DNA of 64,000 bases from Streptomyces griseocarneus (GTDB taxonomy: Bacteria > Actinomycetota > Actinomycetes > Streptomycetales > Streptomycetaceae), in NCBI GenBank assembly GCA_003674045.1, contig PENC01000020.1:62001-126000 (forward strand). The letters are read 5' to 3'. The notes beneath the pieces were generated by a model. The model was not told the DNA's origin, did not search any database, and saw only the letters and a program-made list of their open reading frames with translations. Within the stretch, counting starts at the first letter, position 1; each line of letters starts with the position of its first letter. Below, one piece after another: positions 35,802-44,863 of this stretch. The translations under genes were made by a program, and so were the position numbers.

Positions 35802-36992
35802 TCACCACCTCACCGGCATCGAACGCGGGCCGCGGACCAGCATCTCCGACTTCCACCGGACGTCCCCCGCCAGCCGGACGCCGGGCAGCCGCAGCACGAT
35901 CGCCCGCAGCGCCTCCTGGAGCTCCAGCCGGGCCAGCGGGGCGCCCAGACAGTGGTGCACGCCGTGCCCGAAGCCCAGGTGCTGATTGCCCTCGCGGCCC
36001 AGGTCCAGCGATTCCGGCTCGCTGAAGCGCAGCGCGTCCCGGTTCGCGGCGCCGACCGCCACCAGCAGCGGCTCGCCCGCGCGTACGAGCGTGCCGCCGA
36101 CCTCGACGTCCTCCGTCGCGTAGCGGGCGAACGACGCGCCCACACCGATCGGGACGAACCGCATCAGCTCCTCCACCGCGGCGGGTACGAGCCCGGGGTC
36201 GGCGCAGAGCCGCGCGAACTCCTCCGGGTGTTCCAGCAGCGTCCAGAGGAAGTTGGGGATCTGGCTCGCCGTCGTCTCGTGCCCGGCGGTGAGCAGACCG
36301 TCGCACAGGTCGATCAGTTCGAGCTCGGACAGCCGGTCCTCGACGTCGCGCGCCTCGATCAGCGCGGTCATCAGGTCGTCGGCGGGCCGTGCCCGGTGCG
36401 CCGCGATCAGCCCCGACATGTACGCGCGGAACTCGTCGCGGGTCACGGCCATCTGCTCCGAGGTCAGCGCACTCGTCGACAGCGAGGCGTCGGTCCAGAC
36501 GCGGAACCGGCCCTCGTCCTCGACGGGCACCCCGAGCATCCGGCAGATCACGGCGACGGGCAGCGGCAGCGCGAACCGCTCCACGAGATCGGCGGGCGGC
36601 CCGGCCGCCACCATGTCGTCCAGGAGTCTCTCCGCGAGGGCGCGCACGGTCGGGCGGAGCTTCTCGACCCGGTGCACGGTGAACGCCTTCGACACGAGCG
36701 TCCGCAGCCGGGTGTGGTCCGGCGGGTCCATGCCGAGCAGCCCGGGCTCGCGCCGGCCCGGCGTACGGCGGGGCTCGTCGTGGGCCGCGGCCGCGGCCCG
36801 GCTGAAGCGGCGGTCGCCGAGGACGAGCCGGGCGTCGGCGTACCGGGTCACCAGCCAGGCGGGCTCCCCGTGCTCCAGCCGCACGCGCAGCAGGCCGTCG
36901 CTGCGGCGCGCCGCCTCGTACGACTCGGAGAGGGCGAGCCCGGAGGACTCGTTGAACGGATAGGCGGTGGGCTCGACATGTGCGGTGGTCAT
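35802..36992 (-). CDS. Cytochrome P450 (with cognate ferredoxin)
   Basis: A 396-residue soluble P450 of the CYP105/107 style. The I-helix reads LLTAGHETTASQ with the full acid-Thr pair, the ExxR is in VEELMRFVP, and the heme loop is FGHGVHHCLG with ligand Cys348. Unlike the P450s at 1951 and 44860, every oxygen-activation residue is standard. ATG 36992 follows GAAGGGG. The operon is P450 then ferredoxin. The substrate is unknown; xenobiotic or secondary-metabolite hydroxylation is the family norm. Confidence 0.94.
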   Translation of the reverse strand: MTTAHVEPTAYPFNESSGLALSESYEAARRSDGLLRVRLEHGEPAWLVTRYADARLVLGDRRFSRAAAAAHDEPRRTPGRREPGLLGMDPPDHTRLRTLVSKAFTVHRVEKLRPTVRALAERLLDDMVAAGPPADLVERFALPLPVAVICRMLGVPVEDEGRFRVWTDASLSTSALTSEQMAVTRDEFRAYMSGLIAAHRARPADDLMTALIEARDVEDRLSELELIDLCDGLLTAGHETTASQIPNFLWTLLEHPEEFARLCADPGLVPAAVEELMRFVPIGVGASFARYATEDVEVGGTLVRAGEPLLVAVGAANRDALRFSEPESLDLGREGNQHLGFGHGVHHCLGAPLARLELQEALRAIVLRLPGVRLAGDVRWKSEMLVRGPRSMPVRW

Positions 36993-37094
36993 GCGTACCC
37001 CTTCCCTGACGGGGAGTTGGCCGTTCCGTCCACCAACGGTAGGTGTTCGCTGCACTTATGGCCACGCCGCGGTGTGCGCGGAGCGCGGACCGCG

Positions 37095-37184
37095 GGCGCC
37101 TACTGGGGTGCGTCTTGCGCTGCGTGCACGGCTGCGGGACTGTTATGGCCGGGCGCGCAGTTCCCCGCGCCCCTACGGGGCGCG
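37095..37184 (+). repeat. Interspersed intergenic repeat, copy 7, read through by the FtsW-like gene
   Basis: Full copy from GGGCGCCTACTGGGGTGCG to CCCCGCGCCCCTACGGGGCG. On the minus strand it is translated as the last ~27 codons of the FtsW-like gene and supplies its TAG stop. Confidence 0.88.
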
Positions 37185-38575
37185 TCATCGTCAGCCGAAC
37201 CGCCCGAATCGCTGATGCGGAGCAAAACGGCCACCAGGAGCCAGTTCGCCACCAGGGACGAGCCGCCCTTGGCCAGGAAGGGGAGGGCCTTGCCGGTGAG
37301 GGGGATGAGGCCGAGGACGCCTCCGGCCACCACGAAGACCTGGAGGGCCAGGGCGGCCGCGAGGCCCACGGCCAGGAGTTTGCCGAAGGGGTCGCGCGTG
37401 GCCACCGCCGCGCTGAGCCCTCGCTGCACCAGCAGCGCGTAGAGCACCAGCACCGCCATCGTCCCGGCGAGGCCCAGCTCCTCCCCGACGGTCGTCAGGA
37501 TGAAGTCGCTGCGGCCCGCGAAACCGATCAGTTCGGGGTGGCCCTGCCCGAGGCCCGTGCCCGTCACGCCGCCGCTGCCGAAGCCGAACAGCGCGTCCGC
37601 GAGCTGACTGGAGATGAGTCCCTTGGGCCGCTTGTCCTCCGGCAGGAAGATGTCGAAGGGGTGCAGCCAGGCGACGATGCGCCCCTTGACGTGCGGTTCG
37701 GTCGACCCCACCACCGTGGCCCCCACGACGGCCATCGCGAGGCCGAACAGCACCCAGCTGGTGCGCTGCGTCGCGGTGTAGAGCATCACCACGAACAGCC
37801 CGAAGAAGATCAGCGAGGTGCCCAGGTCCCGCTCGAAGACCAGCACCAGCAGGCTCAGCACCCACACGGCGAGGATGGGGCCGAGCTGCCGCCCCGGTGG
37901 CAGCCGTACGCCCAGCACCTTGCGTCCGGTGAGGGCCAGCGCGTCCCGGTGGGTGACCAGATAGCCCGCGAAGAACACCGCGATCATGGTCTTGACGAAC
38001 TCGCCGGGCTGGAACGACAGCGGCCCGATGTAGATCCACCGCTTGGCGCCGTATGTGTCGCCCGGGAAGAACGCGGGCGCCATCAGCAGCACCAGCGCGA
38101 CCGCCATCAGCACATAGATGTAGCGCTGGAGCCATCGGTGGTCCTTCAGCACCAGCAGGACGCCGACGCACACCGCCACCCCGATCACCGTCCACAGCAA
38201 CTGGCCGGACGCGGTGGGAGCGGCGTTCTCGAATCTCGCGCTGTAGGCGAAGTCCAGACGGAAGAGCAGCACCAGCCCGATGCCCGAGAGCAGCACGGAC
38301 AGCGGCAGGATCAGCGGGTCGGCGCGCGGTGCCCAGCGGCGCACGGCCAGGTGCGGGACGAGCGCGAGGCACACCATGCTCGCGGCGAAACCGGGAAAGC
38401 CGCTCGGCAGGCTGCCGTTGACGGACAGGCCGGTGTACGCGTAACCGAAACAGCTGATCAGCACGGCCAGCCCGAGCAGCAGCGCCTCACGGTTGCGGCG
38501 CCGCGATGCCCGGGGGCGCTCCGGCGTCGCCGGGCTCTCGTCACGGCCCTCGAGTTGCACGGATTCCACGGTCAC
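37100..38575 (-). CDS. FtsW/RodA/SpoVE-family SEDS protein
   Basis: A 491-residue membrane protein with about ten to twelve helices. SEDS proteins are lipid II-linked glycan polymerases. Features visible: GAKRWIYIGPLSFQPGEFVK (the conserved WI..G...FQPSE region), FERDLGTSLIFFGLF (the ERD motif), and GTGLGQGHPELIGFAGRSDFILTTVGEELG. The N-terminus is a charged cytoplasmic tail. The start is uncertain among GTG codons 38575, 38569 and 38560, with no clear ribosome site. The last ~27 residues (APRRGAGNCAPGHNS and on) come from the interspersed repeat and follow the family's usual end at LLRISDS. Confidence 0.9.
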   Translation of the reverse strand: MTVESVQLEGRDESPATPERPRASRRRNREALLLGLAVLISCFGYAYTGLSVNGSLPSGFPGFAASMVCLALVPHLAVRRWAPRADPLILPLSVLLSGIGLVLLFRLDFAYSARFENAAPTASGQLLWTVIGVAVCVGVLLVLKDHRWLQRYIYVLMAVALVLLMAPAFFPGDTYGAKRWIYIGPLSFQPGEFVKTMIAVFFAGYLVTHRDALALTGRKVLGVRLPPGRQLGPILAVWVLSLLVLVFERDLGTSLIFFGLFVVMLYTATQRTSWVLFGLAMAVVGATVVGSTEPHVKGRIVAWLHPFDIFLPEDKRPKGLISSQLADALFGFGSGGVTGTGLGQGHPELIGFAGRSDFILTTVGEELGLAGTMAVLVLYALLVQRGLSAAVATRDPFGKLLAVGLAAALALQVFVVAGGVLGLIPLTGKALPFLAKGGSSLVANWLLVAVLLRISDSGGSADDDAPRRGAGNCAPGHNSPAAVHAAQDAPQ

Positions 38576-38610
38576 ACCGATCAATGGTGGACCGCGCGGC
38601 CTGAAGGAAA

Positions 38611-38646
38611 CCTGAAGTTCCTGAACGAACCTTCAGGAACTTCAGG
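38611..38646. promoter_or_regulatory. 15-bp stem hairpin built from TTCAGG repeats, between sensor kinase and FtsW-like gene
   Basis: CCTGAAGTTCCTGAA and TTCAGGAACTTCAGG are exact reverse complements around CGAACC. The right arm covers the kinase stop codon. Read toward the FtsW-like gene, TTCAGG occurs three times with 9- and 11-base steps, the last step matching the spacing of OmpR-type response-regulator half-sites. It could be a terminator, an operator, or both. Confidence 0.55.
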
Positions 38647-40054
38647 AATCGGCCAGGGCGGGCGGGGGCAGCGGGAAGCGGGCCACCAGCAGCGCCCCGC
38701 CGGCCTCCGCTTCCCCGGCCACCAGGCTCCCGCCGTGCGCGAGCGCGATCTCCCGGGCGATGGCGAGCCCGAGCCCGCTGCCGCCGCTCTCCCGGTCCCG
38801 CGCCGCGTCCAGCCGCACGAACCGCTCGAAGACCTGCTCCCGGCGCTCCCGGGGGATGCCCGGCCCGTCGTCGGCCACCTCCAGCACGGCCTCCGTGCCG
38901 CCCGCCGCGAGATGCGCGCCGACCGTGACCCGGCCCGCCGCGTGCCGCAGGGCGTTGTCGACGAGATTGGCCAGCAGTCGCTCCAGCTGGCCCGCCCGGC
39001 CCCGCATCGGCACCGGGGCGTCCGCCCGTACGGTCAGCTGCGCCCCGGTGGCGGGTCGCCGGGCGGCCTCCTCCGCCGCGAGCAGCGCCAGGTCCACCGG
39101 CTCGCCGCCCGCCGACGGCGTCCGCGCGTCCAGCCGCGCCAGGAGCAGCAGGTCCGCGGCCACGCGCTGGAGCCGCGCCGTCTCCGCCAGCGCCTCGCGC
39201 ACGGACGCCTCCGTCGGCCCGCCGGGAGCCGCCAGCGCCACCTCCAGCCGCGAGCGGACCGCCGCCACCGGGTTGCGCAGCTCGTGCGAGGCGTCGGCGA
39301 CGAACTGCCGCTGCCGCCCGACCGCCTGCTCCAGCCGGTCCAGGGTCGCGTTGACGGTACGGGCCAGCAGCGCGACCTCGTCGCCGCCCGCGGGCTCCGG
39401 AACCCGCCGGTCCAGCCCGCTCGGGGTGACGGCCGCCAGCTCCGTACGGATCCGGGTCACCGGCCGCAGCGCCAGCCCGGTCACCGCCCAGGCGATGAGG
39501 GCGGCCAGGGCGATCAGCGGCGGGGCGCCCGCCAGCAGCCCGAGGGCGATGGCGTGGGTGGCGCCGTCCACGTCGTTGAGCACGGTCAGCGCGTAGACGT
39601 ACCGCTCCTCGGCGCCCGCCGAGGCCCGCACCACCACCACGTCCACCCGGTCCCCGCCGGTCGCGGCGGAAGCGGGCACGACGCGCGACGCGGCGTCCTG
39701 CCCCTCCGCGGGGCGCAGCGCCCCGATCTCCCGGGCGAGGGGGCCCGCGGACGGCCGGGTCGTGGCGACGAGCCCGCCGCGCGGGTCCAGCACGAGCACC
39801 ACGTCGACGCCCGACCGGGGAGCGGCCAGCAGCCCGGGCAGCTTCCCGGCGTCCGCCTGGGCGGCCACCTCGCGCGCCGCGAGCTCGGTGCGGCCGTTGG
39901 TGGTGTCCAGCAGATTGGCGCGCAGCACGACGTAGAGCCAGCTGCCGCCCACTCCGAGGACCAGGGCCATCGCCAGGGCCGCCGCCGCGGCGGCACGGCC
40001 CCGGACGGTCCGCGGCAGCAGCCGCTTCCGCCGCCCGGTCATGGCGTCAGTCAC
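38642..40054 (-). CDS. Sensor histidine kinase of two-component system
   Basis: A 470-residue membrane kinase. Helix 1 is at residues ~20-44, an extracytoplasmic sensor at ~45-165, helix 2 at ~168-195, then HAMP, and the dimerisation box ADASHELRNPVAAV with His257. The ATP-binding domain has the N box (NLVDNALRHA), G1 (VADDGPGIP) and G2 (GGSGLGLAIAREI). The GTG start overlaps the response-regulator stop by eight bases. The signal is not known. Confidence 0.94.
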   Translation of the reverse strand: MTDAMTGRRKRLLPRTVRGRAAAAAALAMALVLGVGGSWLYVVLRANLLDTTNGRTELAAREVAAQADAGKLPGLLAAPRSGVDVVLVLDPRGGLVATTRPSAGPLAREIGALRPAEGQDAASRVVPASAATGGDRVDVVVVRASAGAEERYVYALTVLNDVDGATHAIALGLLAGAPPLIALAALIAWAVTGLALRPVTRIRTELAAVTPSGLDRRVPEPAGGDEVALLARTVNATLDRLEQAVGRQRQFVADASHELRNPVAAVRSRLEVALAAPGGPTEASVREALAETARLQRVAADLLLLARLDARTPSAGGEPVDLALLAAEEAARRPATGAQLTVRADAPVPMRGRAGQLERLLANLVDNALRHAAGRVTVGAHLAAGGTEAVLEVADDGPGIPRERREQVFERFVRLDAARDRESGGSGLGLAIAREIALAHGGSLVAGEAEAGGALLVARFPLPPPALADS

Positions 40055-40724
40055 CGTCGGGCGCGATCCGGTAGCCCGCGCCGTGCACGGTCACGATGGT
40101 GCGGCGGCCGAACGGCGCGTCGATCTTCCTGCGGAGCGAGGAGACGTAGACCTCGACGATGTTCGGGTCGGTGTCGGCGGGGGAGTCCCAGACCTCGTCG
40201 AGGATGTCCCGCTTGGCCACGACCTGCCCGGCGCTCGTCATCAGGCAGCGCAGCACGGACAGCTCGCGTGCGGTCAGCTCGATCTCGCGGTCGCCCCGGC
40301 GGCAGACCCGTGCCGCCGCGTCCAGGACGAGGTCGCCCGCCCGGAGCGGGCCGGGGCCCGCCACGGTGTGGCGCCGGGCCAGCGCGCGCAGCCGGGCGCT
40401 CAGCACCACGAAGGAGAACGGCTTGGACAGGTAGTCGTCGGCCCCCGCGTCCAGGCCCTGCGCCTCGTCGTACTCGCCGTCCTTCGCGGTGAGCATCAGC
40501 ACGGGCGTCCACTGGCCGAGCCTGCGCAGCCGCCCGCAGATCTCGTAGCCGTCGAGGCCGGGCAGCATCACGTCCAGCACGATCGCCTCGTACGCGCCGG
40601 TGAGCGCCGCCTCCAGGCCGCGCCGCCCGTCGTGGACGGTGTCCACCCAGTGCCCCTCGGCGGCCAGCCCCTCACGGAGCGCCTCGGCGAGCCCCACCTC
40701 GTCCTCGACTATCAATATGCGCAC
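40047..40724 (-). CDS. OmpR-type response regulator
   Basis: A 225-residue regulator. The receiver domain has the acidic pocket VEDE and phospho-acceptor Asp51 in IVLDVMLPG, Thr in LMLTAKD and Lys in LSKPF. The C-terminal winged helix has ELTARELSVLRCL and the recognition part VEVYVSSLRRKID. GTG 40724 gives the usual length. GAGGGC is only two bases away, so the message may start nearby. It is the first gene of an operon with the histidine kinase and possibly controls the FtsW-like gene behind it. Confidence 0.94.
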   Translation of the reverse strand: MRILIVEDEVGLAEALREGLAAEGHWVDTVHDGRRGLEAALTGAYEAIVLDVMLPGLDGYEICGRLRRLGQWTPVLMLTAKDGEYDEAQGLDAGADDYLSKPFSFVVLSARLRALARRHTVAGPGPLRAGDLVLDAAARVCRRGDREIELTARELSVLRCLMTSAGQVVAKRDILDEVWDSPADTDPNIVEVYVSSLRRKIDAPFGRRTIVTVHGAGYRIAPDGD

Positions 40725-40903
40725 GCCCTCAAGCGTCACATACCCGGCACAGCGGGCCTGCGGCCCCTCCTGTCGCTCGCGGTACGTGATGCATCGCACA
40801 CATATCGCACACACGGTGGAACGCCCGTAACCGGCCGCCGCCGCGCCGAGTTGACGCACGGAGACGAACGCACGCGTCAGCAGGACGGAGCAGTGGTACA
40901 TCC

Positions 40904-41200
40904 ATGAGCAAGCGCCAGAAGGGCCGTCGGCATCGCAAGGTCAACCGCACACCGCGTCCGCGGGCCGGTGCCCTGGCCGTGGCCACGGAACCGGAGGTGG
41001 AAGTGGCGGTCCCCGGCCTCGGGCGGCACGCCGCGCGCACGTGGGAGGGCCTGCGCGGGCGCGGTGCGGCGGGAGCCTCCCTGGAGGAGCTGGCCGCGGC
41101 GGTCGGATACCAGGCGCGGACCATCCAGAAACACGTCGCGGGCTTCGCGGACCAGGGCCTGGCCGAGCTACGCGAGGACCGCTGGTACGCGCGGGTGTGA
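40904..41200 (+). CDS. Small winged-helix-like DNA-binding protein
   Basis: A 98-residue protein. The first 20 residues are very basic (SKRQKGRRHRKVNRTPRPRA). The C-terminal half has a helix-turn-helix (ASLEELAAAVGYQARTIQKHVAGFADQGLAEL) and a short wing (EDRWYARV). It is divergent from the two-component operon. ATG 40904 has GGACGGAG upstream. No named family recognised; a small transcription factor or nucleoid-type protein is likely. Confidence 0.75.
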   Translation: MSKRQKGRRHRKVNRTPRPRAGALAVATEPEVEVAVPGLGRHAARTWEGLRGRGAAGASLEELAAAVGYQARTIQKHVAGFADQGLAELREDRWYARV

Positions 41201-41208
41201 AGAACGGG

Positions 41209-41300
41209 CCCGCGCCCTGAAAGGGGCGCGGGGAACTGCGCGACAAGCCCCCACCGGCCCGCAGGCGCACACGCAGCGTAAGAGGCATCCCGGTAGGCGC
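41209..41300 (-). repeat. Interspersed intergenic repeat, copy 8 (reverse orientation)
   Basis: CGCGCCCTGAAAGGGGCGCG, then GGGAACTGCGCGACAAGCCC, CCACCGGCCCGCAG, and a CGGTAGGCGC end. It sits between a plus-strand gene and a convergent minus-strand gene, oriented opposite to copies 1-7. Confidence 0.88.
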
Positions 41301-41306
41301 GGGGGG

Positions 41307-41323
41307 TCGGGGCGGAGCCCCGA
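41307..41323. terminator. TCGGGGC-GGA-GCCCCGA hairpin
   Basis: A perfect 7-bp stem with a GGA loop, 11 bases before the stop of the small helical gene of the peroxidase operon. Confidence 0.65.
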
Positions 41324-41333
41324 TGGGGAACGG

Positions 41334-41585
41334 TCAGCCACCCTCCCGCTTGGCCAGCGCAGCGAGCACCGCCTCGTGGTCGGCCAGCGCGTCCGCCGCC
41401 CGTTCCAAGGACCGCGCCGCGGACTCCGCCCGGGCCGCGTGGGTGAGGATCTGCTTGCGGAGGGCCGCCCCGTCGGGGTCCGGCAGGTCGACGCCTGCCG
41501 CGCCCGCCCGCAGGCGGCCGGCCTGCTCCCGCAGTTCCGCGGCCTGTTCGCGGACGGGCCGCGACCACGTCTCGTGGCGCTCCAT
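41334..41585 (-). CDS. Small all-helical protein, last gene of the peroxidase operon
   Basis: An 83-residue protein rich in Ala, Arg, Glu and Leu with heptad spacing (REQAAELREQAGRL, RAESAARSLERAADALADHE), so probably a coiled coil or helical hairpin. ATG 41585 shares its A with the TGA stop of the heme peroxidase, indicating strict translational coupling. No family recognised. An accessory or chaperone-like role for the operon is inferred from coupling only. Confidence 0.7.
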   Translation of the reverse strand: MERHETWSRPVREQAAELREQAGRLRAGAAGVDLPDPDGAALRKQILTHAARAESAARSLERAADALADHEAVLAALAKREGG

Positions 41586-43363
41586 CAGTTGCTCCCTCCG
41601 GGTCGCAGCTTCCGCCAGGGCGAGAACGCGTTGCGCACCCCGTGCAGAGGGCGGGCGAGTTCCGGGTGGTGGCGGAGCAGGACGTCGGTCATCCCGGTGC
41701 GCTCGATCCATTCCATGCCCTCGGGGGTGTAGATCTCCGGACGGTAGTCGGTGGTGAAGAAGCGGTCGCTCTTCAGCCGCCGCGACGCCATCAGCATGAA
41801 GATCCGGAACGCGGTGTCGCTGAAGGCGAAGCCGCGCGGCCGGGGTTCGGCGTAGAGGCCGACCATGGTGTCGACGCGGTCCAGCCGCCCCTCGTACAGC
41901 TCGCGCAGCTCCGCCGCCAGGCCCACGTTGCCGCCGGTCAGCTCCTCGAAGTCGGAGACCGGCGGCCGGTGCAGGGCCGCGCGGAGCGCGGTGTAGCGGG
42001 GGACGCCGCGCTCGCGGTCGCGGAGGATGTCCACCGTGCCGAGGTCGAGCCGTTCCCCGCCGGGCCGGGTGTAATCGCGCAGACAGTCGGGGTGGTTGTG
42101 CAGGGTGATGTCACCCGGGTTCATCACCCCGAAGGAGTACAGCAGGTCCGGCCAGCCCCAGCGGTCCACGGCCTGCCGGGTCGCCCTCCCGTGGAACTGC
42201 TCGAAGCCCGTCCGCTCGACGAGGGCGCCGGTGCGGTGCGAGTGGACGGTGTACTCGTCGCGCACCAGCGGGTGCAGCCGGTACGCCGAGACGAACTCCT
42301 CGGTCATGGCGTACGGGGCCCGGTGGTGGTCGGTGGGGGAGCCGAGGATGCCGAAGAGCCCCTCGCCCCGGCCGAACCGCCCGACGCGGCCCCGGACCCG
42401 GGCGGGCAGCACGCCGTACCAGTTGATGTGCGCGGCGGCCCGGGTCACCGGCCGGTCGGCCATCGCCGGGGTCCACTCCAGCGTATGGATCTTGGCCATG
42501 ACCGCCGTGTTGACCAGCCGGGCCGTGTGGAAGAGCCGCTCGTCGCCCCAGGTGGGCCGGGCGGCGGCGATGCGGTCGCAGATCGCGTTGTGCTCCTTGG
42601 CGAAGAGCGTGTGCAGCAGGGACAGGCCGACCCAGTAGTCGTTGCCGAAGCCGGTGAGGTCGATGCCGGAGCGGCCCGGCGCCGTCTCCTCGGGCAGCCT
42701 GCCGTCCGGTACGGCGAGCCTGCCGCGCTCTCCGGTGCGCAGGTCCCGGCAGCGCTCCTCGCTCGACCCGTAGAGCTGCGAGCCGTCCCACCAGTGGGTG
42801 ACGGTGTTCTCGTACACCGGCGGACGCGCGGGGCCCGTGGGCGGCACGGCGGCCGTGCCGGAGCGGGGGACGAGCATGGGGCAGCGCGGCCAGTCGTCGC
42901 CCTCCGGCAGCGGTACGTCCAGCGGCTCCCCGGCCGTGGCGGTGCCGTGGCTGAACCAGCCGTGGTTCTGGAACTGGATCCAGGCCGCGGCCAGCAGATT
43001 GAGGGACGAGGCCGGCCGGAAGCCCGAACTGCGCCTCAGCAGCTGCCTGCTGACCTCGCGCGGGCTGGGGGAGCGCAGCCCCTTCTCCACGTCCTCCGGA
43101 ACGCTTCGCCGCGGGGCGCAGTTGCGGGCGAAGCCGGTGCCCGCCCGGCCCATGTCGATGTCGCCCGGGTCGTAGCCGGAGCCGTCGTAGCTGCGGTACG
43201 GCAGCAGCTCGGGCGTCGGGGTGCGGGGCCGCTCGTGGGCCGGGCCGCCCGTGTCGTACAGATTGCGCGCGCGCAGCAGCTCCCGCTGTCTCTTGAGCTC
43301 CAGGAGCGCGAGCGGGAACGGCAGGGAGTGCCATTCGCGCCGGGGGCGGGGGACGGGCGTCAT
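41585..43363 (-). CDS. Heme peroxidase/alpha-dioxygenase-like enzyme
   Basis: A 592-residue enzyme of the animal heme-peroxidase superfamily, closest in motif style to fatty-acid alpha-dioxygenases and cyclooxygenases. The distal heme region WIQFQNHGWFSHG has His134, the calcium loop is WWDGSQLYGSS (191-201), then LLHTLFAKEHNAICD (249-263). AYRLHPLVRDE holds the proximal ligand His364 with Tyr361 three residues before it, the position of the radical Tyr in cyclooxygenase and alpha-DOX. The length fits alpha-DOX. No signal peptide is seen. ATG 43363 lies 30 bp after the hydrolase gene. It would add O2 to an unsaturated or saturated fatty acid. Confidence 0.9.
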   Translation of the reverse strand: MTPVPRPRREWHSLPFPLALLELKRQRELLRARNLYDTGGPAHERPRTPTPELLPYRSYDGSGYDPGDIDMGRAGTGFARNCAPRRSVPEDVEKGLRSPSPREVSRQLLRRSSGFRPASSLNLLAAAWIQFQNHGWFSHGTATAGEPLDVPLPEGDDWPRCPMLVPRSGTAAVPPTGPARPPVYENTVTHWWDGSQLYGSSEERCRDLRTGERGRLAVPDGRLPEETAPGRSGIDLTGFGNDYWVGLSLLHTLFAKEHNAICDRIAAARPTWGDERLFHTARLVNTAVMAKIHTLEWTPAMADRPVTRAAAHINWYGVLPARVRGRVGRFGRGEGLFGILGSPTDHHRAPYAMTEEFVSAYRLHPLVRDEYTVHSHRTGALVERTGFEQFHGRATRQAVDRWGWPDLLYSFGVMNPGDITLHNHPDCLRDYTRPGGERLDLGTVDILRDRERGVPRYTALRAALHRPPVSDFEELTGGNVGLAAELRELYEGRLDRVDTMVGLYAEPRPRGFAFSDTAFRIFMLMASRRLKSDRFFTTDYRPEIYTPEGMEWIERTGMTDVLLRHHPELARPLHGVRNAFSPWRKLRPGGSN

Positions 43364-43393
43364 CGACGGGTTCTCCAGGGGTGGTTCGGACGG

Positions 43394-44863
43394 TCAGCGG
43401 TCGTGGAGCCGGTGGACGACGCTCTCCTCCACCCGGCCCCGGTACGGCGCGAGGAGCTCGTCCACCCGGTCCCGTGCCTCGGGGGCCGCCTTGTCGAGGC
43501 CCTGCGCGTACACGTCGACGCCGTGGCACTGGGGGAAGTCGTACGTGGGGTCCGTCCAGACGACCTCCAGCCGGCCGTCGGACGGGGGGCGCCCCCGGGC
43601 GGGATCCGCGGCGGGGAAGAGCGGCACCGGGCCGCTGCCCTCCAGGCCGGGCACCGCGTCGTGCTCGTTGACGAGGCTCACGACGCGCGTCCGGGGGTCG
43701 CGCGGGCGCTTGAAGCCGACGGGCGCGCCGACGGCGACCACGAGCGTCAGCCGCCATCGCTCGGTGACCTCGGGCAGCTCGGCCAGGCTCATGGCCGCGA
43801 CACCGCCCTGGCTGTGCCCGATCAGCGCGACCTCGGCACCGTCCGGCACGGCCAGGGCGAGGGCCTGCAGCGCGGCCCGGGCGTACGGCGCGTCGGCCCG
43901 GCCCACCGAGGTGACCGCCCCGACCAGGTCCTGCGGGGCCGGGTGGCGCGGCAGGCCGAACGGCATTCCGGACAGCAGCACCAGGTACCGGGTGATGCCG
44001 TCCGGCCCGGCGATCCGCTGGACGAGGACCCGGCCCCCGGTGCCGAGGGCGGCCAGGTTGCGCAGGTGCCCGCAGATGCCGCCGTCGTGGTCCAGGGCGG
44101 CGAGGAGCTCCGCGTCCGGCGGTTCGGTCACGGCCCGCCCCGCGCGCCGCGGCCCGCGGGGCCGGGCCCCGGCGTGGATGCCGAGCAGCGGGTCGCCCTC
44201 CAGGGGCGTGCCCGTGACGATGCACCAGGCCGCCTCGTCGTTGAACGGGTTCTCGTCCACCAGCGCGTTCCACGCCAGGACCTCGACCAGGGCGGGTGCG
44301 AGCGCGGCCAGCACCCGCTGCGTGCCCTGCCCCCGTACGTTCTGCCGCAGGATGCGCAGCGCCAGGGCCTGCCGGTCGGCGGCGACGGCGATCAGCAGCC
44401 GCCGTACCGGGCCCTCGTCGACGGACTCCGGGTCCCGTACGGCGCACAGCCGGATGCGCAGTTTGAGCGCGGCGACCGCCACGTCCAGCGCCAGGCTCCG
44501 GCGGCCCGCGAGCACGCCGCCCAGCCGGGCGGCGCGGCCCACGCGGCCGCCGTCGGGCGCGTAGCCGAGCCCGGAGGAGTCGACGAGGGTGCGGGCCAGC
44601 GCGTGCACGGCGTGCGTGCCGCGGCGCGGGGACCGGCCGACGGAGGCCAGCAGCGCGGGGTCGGTGGCGACGGCGGTCACGACCCGCCCGGCCTCCCGTA
44701 TGGCCCTGGCGGCCTCGCTCAGCGTCCGGGCGACGGCGGCGAGGGAGACGGTGCCGTCGGGCGGTACGGCGGGAGGGGAGTCGTCGGCATCGGCGGGAGA
44801 AGAACCGCCGGCGCCGGCAGGCGCCGGGCCGGAGGCGTCGGCGCTGTCGTTCCCGTGCGTCAC
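43394..44863 (-). CDS. Alpha/beta hydrolase (lipase-like) with long helical N-terminal domain
   Basis: A 489-residue protein. Residues ~1-240 are an Ala-rich helical domain of unknown type (ALARTLVDSSGLGY, GRRSLALDVAVAALKLRIRL). The C-terminal half has an alpha/beta hydrolase core: nucleophile elbow ALIGHSQGGVAAMS, an acidic residue in VSLVNEHDAVPG, and a likely catalytic His in FPQCHGVDVY. It may release or bind the fatty acyl substrate used by the neighbouring dioxygenase. The GTG start overlaps the P450 stop by four bases. Confidence 0.78.
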   Translation of the reverse strand: MTHGNDSADASGPAPAGAGGSSPADADDSPPAVPPDGTVSLAAVARTLSEAARAIREAGRVVTAVATDPALLASVGRSPRRGTHAVHALARTLVDSSGLGYAPDGGRVGRAARLGGVLAGRRSLALDVAVAALKLRIRLCAVRDPESVDEGPVRRLLIAVAADRQALALRILRQNVRGQGTQRVLAALAPALVEVLAWNALVDENPFNDEAAWCIVTGTPLEGDPLLGIHAGARPRGPRRAGRAVTEPPDAELLAALDHDGGICGHLRNLAALGTGGRVLVQRIAGPDGITRYLVLLSGMPFGLPRHPAPQDLVGAVTSVGRADAPYARAALQALALAVPDGAEVALIGHSQGGVAAMSLAELPEVTERWRLTLVVAVGAPVGFKRPRDPRTRVVSLVNEHDAVPGLEGSGPVPLFPAADPARGRPPSDGRLEVVWTDPTYDFPQCHGVDVYAQGLDKAAPEARDRVDELLAPYRGRVEESVVHRLHDR

